DNA from: Przewalskia tangutica
Lineage: Eukaryota > Streptophyta > Magnoliopsida > Solanales > Solanaceae
Assembly (NCBI GenBank): GCA_029844215.1
Contig: JAQGDG010000258.1
Location: forward strand, 154,299 to 218,298
DNA length: 64,000 bases
Reading direction: 5' to 3'
The notes below the pieces were generated by a model. It had not been told where the DNA came from. It searched no databases and worked only from the letters and a program-made list of their open reading frames with translations. Positions 24,551 through 35,269 of the stretch are shown piece by piece. The position numbers were made by a program, and so were the translations under genes. The number at the start of each line of letters is the position of its first letter. Positions within the stretch are counted from its first letter, which is position 1.

Positions 24551-24956
24551 CTTTGTTGGGCGCGGTAGATACCTTTTATGGGACGACTACATGACTTTAC
24601 CGCGTCCCAGGATTGGGTCGGGCATTATACCTTTATGGGCAGAAGATGTGACCTTACCGCGTCCCAAATTGGGCCGGGCAGTATACCTTTATGGGCGACT
24701 ATGTGACTACCGCGTCCCAGTTGGGCGGGCAATATACCTTATGGGCGGACTATGTGACTTACGCGTCCCATTGGGCCGGGCAGTATACCTTTATGGGCAG
24801 ACTATGTGACCTTACCGCGTCCCAGATTGGGCCGGGCAGTATACCTTTATGGGCAGACTATGTGACTTTATCGCGTCCCAGATTGGGCCGCGCAGTATAC
24901 CTTTATGGGCAGACTATGTGACTTTATCGCGTCCCAGATTGGGCCGGGCAGTATAG
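24551..24956 (+). repeat. 57-bp minisatellite, about 7 copies, in B LTR
   Basis: Unit: GACTATGTGACTTTATCGCG, then TCCCAGATTGGGCCGGGCAG, then TATACCTTTATGGGCA. The last three copies are almost identical and the left ones more worn, so the array grew from its right side. Not CRISPR: there are no unique spacers. Confidence 0.9.
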
Positions 24957-25661
24957 GCGTCCCTCCATAAAGGGCTGGATTATGTTTTGTAAGGTAAGTA
25001 AGTTATATGTTAATGAACTTGATGATTTTCCTAAGTATGTACGTAAGAAAGTGACTATAACTTTTATTGAAAAAAAATGGGAAAAGATAATAAGGTACGA
25101 TTAAGTTCACGAGATGGTAATGACATGGTAGGTTCAGGTATTTACCCTTTTTATACTTACCCCTGTCATGCTTTTATACAAATATGTTTTGTTTATCGTG
25201 CCTTATTTATTTCCGCTCCATATCTTGACGGCCCAGAGATCTGCGTTCATGCTCATGAGTTTTAGGTACACAGGTTGGTGATCCTTGCTCTTAGGATCTC
25301 GGTTCAGTTTTTGGGAAAAAGCTTCATTTGCTCCGGAGGCTTATCTCTTGGTACGGTTTTTCCTGAGGTTGTATATTCATGTATATTCAGGGGTATGGCG
25401 GGGCCCTGTCCCGCCATTGTTGTTATGTTAAAAACTCTTAGAGGTCTGTAGTCACATATTGTGGGTCAGTTTGTAAAGGAAAGGAGGCAACTGCTTCAGT
25501 TGTATATATATATGTCCAGGAAGGTAGCCCTATCGGCTAACCTGTTGTTTTACTTCTGTTGTTTTAATTTATAAGTTTCATGTATGTTCATGATTATCTC
25601 GATGTATACTGTAAGGGTGCCTGTAGGGCACGATGTGAGCAGGGTCGGTCGGGTCGTGACA

Positions 25662-25666
25662 CATAC
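25662..25666. repeat. target-site duplication, right (catac)
   Basis: CATAC, exact match to 22102-22106. Confidence 0.85.
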
Positions 25667-27803
25667 ACACTCTCATTTTAGTTTACTTAAGGCACTAACA
25701 TGTCATTATAAAATCCGGGAATTTAACCCAAAGTACTACGTACTTCTATTCTTTTAAAATGACTCTTTTTTTCATATAGAACTTCTAAGATACTAAAAAT
25801 CGTAGTATCAAGTCATATCTACTTTTCAAGACAAGTCACAATACCTTTTAGAAATACATTAATAGGCTTCTAAATGAAGTGACTTCTTTCTTTTAAAACC
25901 TTAAGCAATTGATGCCTTCAAATCAATTTGCCTTTCATTATTTCAAGTCATTTATCATTACTTACATTACTAGAGTAAACCACTCTTTCATCTTTCCACA
26001 AAGCTATTATAACCAATTTCCCATAAAGTTGTTATACTAACTTTATACGTTAGGCAATTACATCCTTCTTTATATCCAAGAGACTTATACTTTCAAAACC
26101 AAGTATCATATACTTTTAAAATACTTCAAGTCTCTTAACTTTAGAAAAGCTCAAGGAATCAATACTTTCCAAATCAAGTATCCTATACATTTTCAAGTCA
26201 AGAAATCTTTGTTTACCTTATTAGAATAAACCATTCTCTTTACTTTCCATAAAGTTATTAACCAACTTTATGCTTTTGAAACCAAGGCATTTCTATCCTT
26301 TAAAAACAAATTAGTTAATCGTCTAACTCAACCACTTGAACATCCTTAAAACAAGTCAAGGGTATCAAATGAAACTAAATTCATTTAAATCTCGTACGTC
26401 TACCATACTATACATTTACAACTATTCATGCTCAAGAGATAAGAAAGTTCCACATACCTCTTCGGTTCAATCCACTTGCTAAGTCCAATATGCCGTACGT
26501 AGTATGTCAACCTATAATGACCATAATATGTTTATTAACTTCTAGCTTCAACATAGAATATTCTAAGTGCAAAGTCACTAAATTCTACGGAAAATCGGAC
26601 AACACTTCTGTTGTTTCTACATACTTTTCCACTTTTTTCAAGGCCCGAATTCAATAACCAAACACGCCACATTTAAGGCTCAACAATGTAGTTAACAATA
26701 GGGGATTACACGCCTACGAGACATGTAAAATTCCGCCCCACAATTTAATATCAAACTAATCCAACATACTATGTCATTTCGGCAATTTGAGGTATAACAA
26801 CACAAAGTCTTCTTTCCAATTCCTTTTCAATCCAAGTTGTTTAGTACAACATATTATAAAGCCGCAATTATAACAACTTTAATCTTCAAGTAGATAACAT
26901 GCGACGATTCTAATATCGACCAATTTGTATTTAAATTTCAAATGGCTCACAATGTCATTTCGGCTATAGGCTTCCACTATCCATATCACTTATCAATCTT
27001 CAATACACATAATTCATGCTAGTTAAAATGTAAGGCTACAACAATGTGTAATCTTATAATACTTAAGAGAACAAGATTGTTACCTTGACGAGCCTTAATC
27101 CAACTTCAAGATCCGAAGTCGCTCCCTAACAACTTAGAGCCTCTCCTTGACAATCCAATCCGCCACTTGAAGCCCTTAGAAGATCACAAACAACTTTCCT
27201 TTAATTCCCAACCCAAACCTAGGAAAGTGACTAGGTTTTCACCTTGCGACTAATACGAAAACGACACTTTTCCGGGATCTTTCTATTGAGATACCCTTAC
27301 AATACTCTTAGGAACCTTGGTTTAAAGTGTGGAGATTATAGGACAACAAACAAAAAAATTCCTCTTGAAAACCTAGCCATTGCCGAGAGCTCCCCTTGAG
27401 TTTCTTCAATTTTTTCTTGAAATATGACTAAGTGTGGGAACTAGTCTTGCTACTAGTATGTTTAAATAACATAAAGGAGGGTCAAGATTAGCACATATGG
27501 ATGGATTGGATCCAATCTACTAAAAGATCAAGCCAAGTGGCTCTTGACTAAGTCAACAATATCAAGCTCTAGCCTTAGCAAGACTTTCTCATCTTAAATA
27601 TGGTCAAATGACCATTTTAGCCATGTCCATTTCGTCCAAGACCACTAAGGGGTGGTGACACGTGTCTCCCTCCCATTCGCCGCAATATTTTGTTTTTCGA
27701 AAATTTCATAATTCCGATAAATTTTTACTAGTCTCAAATCTCAACATTTTTGAGTTCTTGCGTACGTTCTTATAAACATGTCCTGGAATTTCGGGGTGTA
27801 ACA
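25667..27803 (-). repeat. minus-strand B LTR, third fragment with 5' terminus
   Basis: Ends TTTCGGGGTGTAACA, the reverse complement of the B LTR start. Adding 11727-12336 and 21651-22106 gives about 3.2 kb, the right size for one LTR. An antisense PPT follows, so this is the element's 3' LTR. It carries a palindrome with one mismatch at 27654-27669. Confidence 0.88.
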
Positions 27804-27816
27804 TTCTTCCCCCCTT
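27804..27816 (-). other. polypurine tract, minus strand
   Basis: TTCTTCCCCCCTT reads AAGGGGGGAAGAA on the minus strand, directly before that strand's LTR start. Confidence 0.85.
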
Positions 27817-27819
27817 AGA

Positions 27820-27839
27820 AACATTCATCCCTGAATGTT
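27820..27839 (-). other. inverted repeat abutting polypurine tract
   Basis: AACATTCA, TCCC, TGAATGTT: perfect 8-bp arms with a 4-base loop, three bases from the purine tract. Confidence 0.75.
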
Positions 27840-28018
27840 CTTTTGGAGTCAATCTTATGGATAGCGACATAGTCTCCTTTTACAGCCCCTACATACGAAT
27901 AATGCCACACGTGACCACAAAACAATACTTATACCAAAACGTCAACCTGAACTCCAAGTGTCGACGTCGGTTATCTGCATAAAGCTTTTATCGACTCTGG
28001 GCTTACTAATAATCTTTC

Positions 28019-28640
28019 CTAGATAAGCTTCGCCTTATTTACAGCCCGCTGAATCAAGTATGGGCTAATTAGCTGAACTTCGCCTACGTTGAACCAACCA
28101 ATCGGTGAGTCTACACTTTCTTCATACAAAGCCTCATACAGGGCCATCTGGATACTGGAATGGTAAATTTTGTTATACGCAAACTCAACAAGAGGCAAAT
28201 AATTCTTCCAGCTAACTCTGAAATCAATAAAATCGGCCCGCAACCTATCCTCAAGTGCATGGATAGTATGTTCTGCCTGTCCGTCGGTCTGAGGGTGAAA
28301 TGCCACACTGCTGAGCTCATCTGTCTGACATCATAAATGTAGGAACCCCGTGCAGTCTCACAATCTCCCTGCTATAAAAGCTAGCATAATCCTCAGCCGA
28401 GTAAGTGGTCCTAACCGGAAGAACACGGCTGGTTTAAATCGACACCGCTTATGACCCCGAGTCGACTTCATCTGAGTACGATGCCACCCTGTAACAAGAT
28501 CCATATTAATTACCTCCCATATCTAAGTTGGGATCTCAATCGCCTGTAGTAGCCCACGGGGCTTCTGGTGTTCCACATTGACCTGCTACTAACTCGGACA
28601 CTAAGCAACAACTCTGTTACGTCCCTCTTCAGGTCATCTT
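28019..28640 (-). pseudogene. integrase core and C-terminal part, family-B element
   Basis: On the minus strand, reading right to left, there is an IN core-like stretch with first-Asp context NMD near 28505 and a TFMMSDR stretch at about 28320-28345 followed by a stop. Then comes an open 95-codon segment (28306 to 28019) with FHPQTDGQAEHT, the region of the catalytic Glu, followed by LVEFAYNK and SPIGWFNVGE. Integrase inserts the cDNA copy into the host chromosome. Frames change at least twice, so no full enzyme is encoded. It lies just after RNase H and before the PPT, the normal Ty3/gypsy order (RT-RH-IN). Confidence 0.8.
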
Positions 28641-29355
28641 ACCCATACACACATCTGAGGTCATGATACATCTTAGTCAACCCCGGATGAATAGAGTAAC
28701 GAGCACTGTGTGCCTCCCCCCGAATTTGCTGACGAAGTCCTGCAACATCGGGAGCACACAATCTGCCCTCAAATCTTAGCACCCCATCAGGCGCTACCTC
28801 AAATAAACTCTCCTCTTCTCGAAGAGTCGTGTCTTGATACCGTATCATAACTGGTTCCTCATACTGTCGCCTCTTCACCTCAACAACGATGGAAGACTCG
28901 GCAATCTCACGAACCCGTACCCCACTATCATCGGTATCGACCAACCGAACCCCAAGGCTCGCTAGCTGATGGATCTGACGGACCATGTCAAGTCTATCTG
29001 GCTGCCCATCTGACCGACTACCCATAGATCCACGACCAAGAGCATCTGTAACCGTCTCAGTTTTCCCCTGGTGGTATAGGATATCAATATCATAATCCTG
29101 GAGTAACTCTAACCACTGTCTCTGTCGCAAATTCAGCTGCCTCTGTCTGAAGATATACCGGAGGCTCTTGTGGTATGCACAAGTATCCACATGAAGTCCA
29201 TATAAGGAATTCCTCCAAATCTTTAAGGCACGATTAACTGCCGCCGACTCTAAATCATGGGTAGCGTAATTCCTTTCATGCTCCCGTAATAGCCGGGAAA
29301 CGTAGGCTCTAACCTTATCATGTTGTATCAGCACACAACCTATCCCAACACCCAA
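28639..29355 (-). pseudogene. RNase H domain and integrase zinc-finger start, family-B element
   Basis: The longest convincing open segment in the window (about 238 codons). Residues 1-110 are a gypsy-type RNase H: GCVLIQHD, YATHDLE, LKIWRNSLYG, HKSLRYIF, WLELLQDYDIDILYH, then DALGRGS where the family usually has DALSR. Residues after 190 (RLCAPDV...HSARYSIHPGLTKMYHDLR) are the start of the integrase HHCC finger. RNase H removes RNA from the RNA-DNA hybrid during reverse transcription. The intact frame implies a younger or better-read sequence than the plus-strand copies. It lacks a true start because it is cut from a longer polyprotein. Confidence 0.85.
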
Positions 29356-29372
29356 AGTGTTGTGATAACAAC

Positions 29373-29480
29373 CTAACCCTCTAGTCTCTCAGGAGGGGTT
29401 AGAACTGTAGTCGTGGTCAACTTATCTTTCAATAACTGGAAACCTTTCTCATACTTGCAAAATATTCGGGCATCCTTAAT
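29373..29480 (-). pseudogene. RT-RNase H connection segment, family-B element
   Basis: Minus-strand FQLLKDKLTT and VLTPPE match the connection just before gypsy RNase H. Further upstream the reading is unlike RT. Confidence 0.6.
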
Positions 29481-30199
29481 CTCAATTATAGTTCCTGCTT
29501 CCCTTTCTCTGTTGCAACCAAACTTGGTCACTAACTTAGATTTGATTCCATTGCTTGCCTCATGGCTAAGACTTCCTGTCAATCACAATTTAGGGGGGAG
29601 ATTTCCTTGATCTCGTCAAGTAGTAACCCGATTATTCTCTCTCATCTCGTAGAGCTTATAGTCAGGTGTTCAACCTCAATTCACGGTATTACATAATCCA
29701 ATGACTTGTCAAGATTTCTTATCGTTCGAGTGTCTACTCGTCTTTCCTTTATAAGTTATTTCAAGTTGTCCTGGGGTCCCTTACCCCTCCGTATTTTCCT
29801 ATTATCTTTCTCGTCAGTACAGATGTTACCACCTTTCCTCGAGGTGTTCTTACTGCCCATCATCTAATAATGGTCTTTACACTAGTCTGGGGTAATCATA
29901 TCTCGTGCAACTTACGTAACCATAACCACTTACCTTAAATGAACAAGTCACATAGACTTATTAAAAACAATGATGCCAAAGAAGGAAGGATAATTCACTG
30001 GTTACCACCACTTACCTTCATTTCCACTCGATAACTGGCTTACCGGAAAATTGGAACCGAACAAATCTCTCTCTGCAGTCAACGTTGGCATAAGAATAGG
30101 CCAACTAGCACGTACCCATAATGTCCTCAAAGTCTGTCATAACAGCTCTGCTAGATCTGCTGGGGTTCGACGACTGTATCGTCACCGGGAAATTATTAC
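29480..30199. other. unassigned stretch inside minus-strand B element
   Basis: About 700 bp where RT (fingers and palm) should lie on the minus strand. No RT motif such as FxDD or VDYR can be found in any frame, and there is no LTR end or tandem repeat. It may be a badly decayed RT, a replaced segment or an unrelated insertion without clear borders. No gene is supported. Confidence 0.4.
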
Positions 30200-31023
30200 T
30201 GTTACACCCCGTAATTCAAGGACATGTTTAAGAAAATGTACGTAAGGAACACAAGACTTGAAATTGGTACGAAAGGAAGAATTGTTTTTCCGACGGAAAA
30301 TCTTCCGAACGTCGGAAAGGAAAAATGTTCGTTGAGGAGAATTGGATTCTCAAAATGCATTAATTGAGGATTATGGAATGTATTATCATTATGGAAATTT
30401 ATTTTTATAGATTTTGTCACGTGGGGCCCACCCGAGGAATTTTACGTTTTGTGGGACCCACGAGGGTTACGGAATTTTATGGACGAATGGAGGGTGACAT
30501 GTGGCACCCCCCCCCCCCACATGGCTTGGTCGAATTAATGCAAGGGCAAAATGGTCATTTGACCATTGTAAAGATGAGCAAGTCTTGCTAGGCTTGAGCT
30601 TGAGATAGTTGACTAAGTCAAGAGCCACTTGTCTTGATCCCTTTCATCCAAACCTACCATGTGTTGTAATCTAGACCCTCCAATGTGTTATATAATCATC
30701 CATGTAGCAAGACAAGGCTATTTTACACTTAGAAAAATTGAAGAACACTTGTTCTTGACAAAAAAGCTCTCGGGTTTGGAGAAAAGAGGGGGAAGAAAAT
30801 TTTCAATTGTTGTCCAATATTCACAAGACTTTAACCCAAGGTCCCTAAGGGTATTGTAAGGATATCTCAATAGAAAGATTTCGAAAAAACAACGTTTTTA
30901 CGTTAGTCGAAAGGCGAAACCCTAAGGTGTTCTTCAACTTTGAAGATGGAACTTGAAGAGAAGTTCTTCATGAGCTTCTAAGGAATACTTGGAGCGGATT
31001 GGAACATAAGGAAAAGAGCTAAG
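30200..31023 (+). repeat. plus-strand B LTR, first fragment (5' end)
   Basis: Starts TGTTACACCCCGTAATT, inserted in the minus-strand element's internal region. It has the palindrome-like GGGTGACATGTGGCACCC near 30493. It matches the solo LTR 22107 onward and is cut at 31023; it continues at 44205 and 61957. Confidence 0.85.
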
Positions 31024-31070
31024 TGTCACGACCCGACCAAGACGCGATCGTGCCCTACTGCACCCTTTCG

Positions 31071-31075
31071 GTATA
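31071..31075. repeat. target-site duplication, left (gtata)
   Basis: GTATA, repeated exactly at 41169-41173. Confidence 0.9.
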
Positions 31076-31284
31076 TGTTATACCCGTATTTCCAGTATGC
31101 GTAAGGCGTGCACGTGCAAAGTTTAGCCTTAAGATAGGAACTATGGGCGAAATTTGGGCACAACTCACGAAACGAATGGTTTTCCGACGAAACGTTTTCC
31201 AAAACTTGCGTAGGGAAAATTACGGCTATCTCATTTATAATTTTTGCGGATTTTTCCGAGAGTTGAAACATTTTGGACCAACGA

Positions 31285-31306
31285 GAGGGTGACACTTGTC
31301 ACCCTC
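31285..31306. promoter_or_regulatory. perfect 10-bp-arm palindrome in U3
   Basis: GAGGGTGACA, CT, TGTCACCCTC: ten paired bases on each side, about 200 bp before the first TATA box. Identical in the 3' LTR. Confidence 0.65.
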
Positions 31307-31486
31307 AAGTGGACGGCAAAGGGGGGGCGGAACCTTGGACGATGGGCATGATTTTGTGGCTTGTTTTGTGGCCTAAAACTTGGGTCAATGTTTGTGAGGG
31401 ATTTATGGAGTAGATAGGGTGCACTTTTGCAAATCTCCACCTTACACTTGCCTACCACTTGGCTTCATCTTGGCCCTTGGAAGCCC

Positions 31487-31494
31487 TATAAATA
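31487..31494 (+). promoter_or_regulatory. LTR TATA box, copy 1
   Basis: TATAAATA in CCCTATAAATACCCC. Confidence 0.75.
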
Positions 31495-31738
31495 CCCCCC
31501 TTGAGTTGATGAACTCTTCATCCACAAATCAACTTTCCAAGTCTTAAAATCCCCCCCCCCTTCTTGTTGTAGTTTCGTCAAGCCATCTTCCCTCTTAGTG
31601 AGCTTAGCCTAAACACCCTCTTCCTCCCCTTTTTCCTTGTAGTCTCGGCAAAGTACCCTCCCCTTGGTAGAAAATACTCTCAAAGTATTGTTACCTTACA
31701 CTTGCCTACCACTTGGCCATCTTAGCCCTTGGAAGCCC

Positions 31739-31746
31739 TATAAATA
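31739..31746 (+). promoter_or_regulatory. LTR TATA box, copy 2
   Basis: TATAAATA, 252 bp after copy 1, created by the tandem duplication. Confidence 0.75.
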
Positions 31747-33796
31747 CCCCCCTTGAGTTGATGAACTGTTCATCCACAAATCAACTTTCCAAGTCTTAAT
31801 ATCCTCCCCCTTCTGGGTGTCGTTTTCGTCCAAGCCACCTTCCCCCCCCCCCCTCTTAGTGAGCTTAGCCGAAACACCCCTCTTCCTCCCCATTTTCCTT
31901 GTAGTCTCGACAAAGTACCCTCCCCCCTTGGTAGAAAATACTCTCCAAAGTATTGTTACTATCCTCAAAATACCTTAGCCTATCCCTTGTAGTATTTCCA
32001 AAGTTATCTCTATACTTAGAGTCCGGAAATTACTACTAAACTTCCTTTAGCCACTAAACGAAACCCTAGGAGAAACTTCATTGTTGGTTGAAGTTGTGTA
32101 GCAACTTCTAAGGGTTTCTTGGAGCGGACTGGAGCATACAAATTAGGAGCTAAACCTTGCTCAGGATCGACTTTTATCTTGGATAATTTTGGGCTTATCG
32201 AGGTAAATAATAATCTTATCCTTCTATTATAATTGGAGATTACATACTGTAGAAGTATAGAAATAAGTATAAGATACATAGAAGGATATTAAAGAATAGA
32301 ATTGAACTGAAATCACAGTAGAAGGATATATCAGAAGAAGAATTGACGGGTAGGGAAGTGCTGCCCAATTTTCCGTAGAATAAAGAACCCTCTGCTTAGA
32401 TTATCCTACAGAGTAGTCTAGACGTTGATAGACGTATTTGACTATTATAGGTTGATACTCTGCGCGCGACATATTCAACTTGGCAGGTGGATTTCGCCGA
32501 GAAGATATGTGATACTTCTTATACCCTTGTGCATGATATTTTAAAATATATATATAGTACGGTAGACGTACGTGTGTTAACTGAACATGGTTTTACTTGA
32601 GTCTAATAATAAGAATCTTGAAGTATTTCAAAAGAATTAAGAATCGTTTTTGAAAGAAGAGTAATACTTGGTTTTAAAAGCTTAAGAGTTATACCAGCTT
32701 TACGGGGAGTTAGGTATAACGACTTAAGAATGATAAAAGGAACGGTTTACTTAATTGTTTATGAAAGTCTTGTATTGATTTCTGAAAAGTATAGTAAGAT
32801 GCTTTGATAAGTAACCATGTTATGATGCTACGTGTGTTAGTGTCTTGTGTTGTTGTGTAAGGGGGTTATTCATGTTGTGCTTACGTTGTTAAACGTTAAG
32901 ACCGTTGTACTGTTATTATATCACATACCCTCGACTTGTTATACCGGGCTTGCCACCCTTGACGCGGTCTATACGGCCTATGCGGTCCGTGTGACTATGC
33001 GAGTCGCGGAGTTCCGAGATTGATCATTCCGGTGTATTATCCGATGCGAGGAGTGCCTTACGCGATGCGCGACTACGCGGTCTATGTGACTATGCGTCTG
33101 CGGAGTCGAGAGGGTACCGGGCTAGCTACCCCGTCGGGTCTATACGGCCACGCGGTCTATGTTTGACCTATGCGCGCGGAAGTCAGGATTAGGCACGCAT
33201 AATGATACTATGGCGATTGGCCTTGCTTCGATCATTAGCGGCCTAGAAAAGACCATTCATGATATCTATTTTGCTCTTGTTTATGTTGTGGCACTATGTG
33301 CGCTTTAACGATCAGATTTACAAATGGTTTTAGACACTTGATTTCATTTGATTTTTCTGCTTCACATACTTAGTACTTGTTGTGATCGACCTCCTTCGAG
33401 CCATGCGTTCATGCCGCAGTAAGGAAAGCAGTGCTAGATCCACATTCTAGGATCTCTACTTTGGTGTCGAGCTCCATCTTCTCCGGAGGCTCGACTTTTG
33501 GTATGGTTCTCCCTGTGTTGTAGATATATGTATCTTCAGGGTATGGCGGGGCCCTGTCCCGCCATAGTTGTCTACTTCCTTAGAGGTCTGTAGTCCTATT
33601 GTACAGTTGGGATGTAACTGCCAAACTTTGATATATATATATATGTCGAAAGGCGACTTTTCTCAGATAAACGGTGTCTTAATTTACATTTGTTTCATGT
33701 CTTATTTTTATATTCCGTTGATTACTCTGATGTATGACTACTTGGGTGCCCGGGTAAGACACCAGTCACGGGCCCTGGAACGGGTCGTGACAAAAG

Positions 33797-33808
33797 TGGT
33801 ATCAGAGC
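33797..33808 (+). other. primer-binding site, initiator tRNA-Met type
   Basis: TGGTATCAGAGC, four bases after the LTR end. This is the standard PBS of plant Ty3/gypsy and Ty1/copia elements primed by tRNA-iMet. Confidence 0.92.
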
Positions 33809-33999
33809 AGTTAATCCTCGGAAAGTGTCTATGCATCGTATCTAGTAAGTCTTGATTATCGGTGTGTTGTGCACCACACCAATAATCAGGAGGCTATAGG
33901 ATATTTAGGATTTGTTTCCATTCTTCTCACTCTGAGATCGTGCCTTAGAGCCGTGTTATAAGTCGGACCCCTCTAACGTATTCCTTTTCTGTAATAGTT

Positions 34000-34137
34000 A
34001 TGCCTCCACATAAGGCAACCCGGGCCCAGAAGGGCAAGGCAGCCGAGGGAGCTGCTTGCAGGACACCAGAGTCACGAGGCTCGAGCCCGCCTATACCCGA
34101 GACGAGAGTTCCACGACGCCGCCGCCCCGAGGTTTAG
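34000..34137 (+). pseudogene. gag N-terminus, frame-broken
   Basis: The ATG at 34000 opens a basic, Pro-rich start (MPPHKATRAQKGK...) that stops after 45 codons. The same ATG context is found at 4756, 47702 and 52964 in related elements, which supports it as the gag start. The 191 bp between PBS and ATG is the untranslated leader. Gag-like sequence continues in other frames up to 34401. Confidence 0.7.
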
Positions 34138-34400
34138 GGCCGCAGAGTAGCCGATGAGACCACGAGACTGCACCTCGATCCCACACCGGAGCGAGATGAG
34201 ATGGGTTCTGAGAGATGGCGCCATCGCCGGATCGTGGCGATATGAGATAGGCCGATGCAGCAGTTCCAGCCCAAAGAAGCTGTGGTTCACCCGAGATCGG
34301 ACATTTGAGGCTACGGATTTTCTCGAGTTGTAGCCCGCGAGTTCTATGGGTCGAGACACGAGGATGATCCGCGAGTTCATCCGCTACCATTGGATCGCGA

Positions 34401-35018
34401 GTGATCAAGGCTTCAGAGACCGAGTCCGTGATCTTCGGTTCACATAGGCTGCGTGATACCGCAGTCGATTGGTTTGATTCGTGGGAGTTATCCCGGGGAG
34501 AGCACGCGTCCCCAGCTACTTGGGACGAGTTTTCAGAGGCTTTTCTCACCCACTTCTTGCCTCCGCAGATGAGGAGGGCACGGGCCGACATATTTTTGCT
34601 GCTGAGACAGATAGGACGCACAGTTATGGAGTACAACGTTGAGTTCGATTCGTTGGCTCGATATGTCCCTGTGTTGGTAGCAGATATGGAGGACAGGGTG
34701 CACCGCTACGTCACCGGGCTAGATGATTATATGGCCGAGTCTTGTGCGGGTGTGGCTCTTCAGCCAGGCATGGACATTACCCGTATGCAGGCTCATGCAC
34801 TTGGATGCGAGGAGCGTAGAGATCGCCGGGTCGACAGATATCAGCAGCAGAAGAAGGCCAAGACGGCCGGATCTTTTGGTAGCTCTCGGGGTGGACGGCC
34901 TCAGCAGACGTCTAGATTTGCACCACAGCCAGCTCAGAGCGCTCCTACATCGTTTTCGGTGCCAGCAGTATTCGGGGCGGTCGGGGCCCAGACTTGGACT
35001 TCGGTAGCAAGGTGCTAA
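34401..35018 (+). pseudogene. gag core (Retrotrans_gag-like), longest gag segment
   Basis: About 205 open codons. Residues 15-90 carry the plant gypsy Gag pattern: DWFDSWE, WDEFSEAFLTHFLPP, a basic stretch, then the Y-x-x-x-F-D-S-L-A-R-Y block. Residues 90-150 have LDDYMA and an Arg/Lys-rich YQQQKKAK segment; a Gln/Pro/Ser-rich linker follows. Gag would assemble the cytoplasmic particle that holds RNA and enzymes. The frame is lost just before the zinc knuckle, and its N-terminal part is in another frame. Confidence 0.85.
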
Positions 35019-35088
35019 CCGATCGAGGTCCGCTCGGTGTGTCCGATGTGGTAGATTCCATTCGAGGAGTTGTAGTACTACTTGAGTT

Positions 35089-35132
35089 TGCTACACTTGT
35101 GGCAGCAGGTCATTATGCGAGGCCTGTCCACC
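35089..35132 (+). pseudogene. Gag zinc-knuckle region, frame-shifted
   Basis: TGCTACACTTGTGGC encodes C-Y-T-C-G, the first half of a CCHC knuckle. The second half (GGTCATTATGCG, GCCTGTCC) is present but one or two single-base losses put it in another frame. The knuckle binds genomic RNA. Confidence 0.65.
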
Positions 35133-35269
35133 AAGCGTGCCCGGTGGTAGGGTCACCACGGTGCATTCTGCCGGTCTTCATCACCTCTGATTACTCGCCG
35201 AGGGCGTGGTTCTCGTGACCAGCAGGTCGCGGCAGAGGTCGTGGTGCGGGTCCCAGTTCTAGCGGTCCT

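Larger units (their letters stand above)
22107..25661 (+). mobile_element. family-B solo LTR
   Basis: A 3555-bp LTR, TGTTACACCCCG to GGTCGTGACA, with identical 5-bp flanks CATAC and no internal region, hence a solo LTR formed by LTR-LTR recombination. Flanks join cleanly into a minus-strand B LTR (compare 42190-42220). It has the CACGTG palindrome at 22239, the conserved GAGGTATGTGAACCTC block near 23499 and the 57-bp array at 24551-24956. Sequence is cleaner than the gag-only and C copies. No coding sequence. Confidence 0.92.
31441..31958 (+). repeat. tandem duplication containing the core promoter
   Basis: Units 31441-31694 and 31695-31958. Both run from CTTACACTTGCCTACCACTT through TATAAATA and a C-rich leader to AAAGTATTGTTA. 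They differ by C-run lengths and a few bases. The 3' LTR has only one copy (about 39025-39290). Confidence 0.88.
31076..33792 (+). repeat. 5' LTR of full-length element, promoter segment duplicated
   Basis: A 2717-bp LTR, TGTTATACCC to GGGTCGTGACA. It matches 38654-41168 closely but carries a tandem duplication of about 254-264 bp and lacks 40-50 bp near 32344. Repeats of the type CTATGCGGTCTATGTGACTATGCG fill 32950-33200. Confidence 0.92.

Noticed and set aside
24551..24956. CRISPR-like regular array
   Set aside because: Units are contiguous tandem repeats without unique spacers, inside a plant LTR, with a minus-strand counterpart at 11727.
31850..31860. Long C runs (also 39178, 30508, 31551) as a functional element
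   Set aside because: C-run length differs between otherwise equal copies, as expected from slippage or sequencing error.
33797..33808. Part of a tRNA gene
   Set aside because: Only 12-13 bases match initiator tRNA-Met; it is the primer-binding site right after an LTR, and no cloverleaf can be drawn.
34091..34636. Minus-strand open frame of 181 codons
   Set aside because: It lies opposite the gag core; the plus strand has clear Gag motifs, so this is an antisense by-product.
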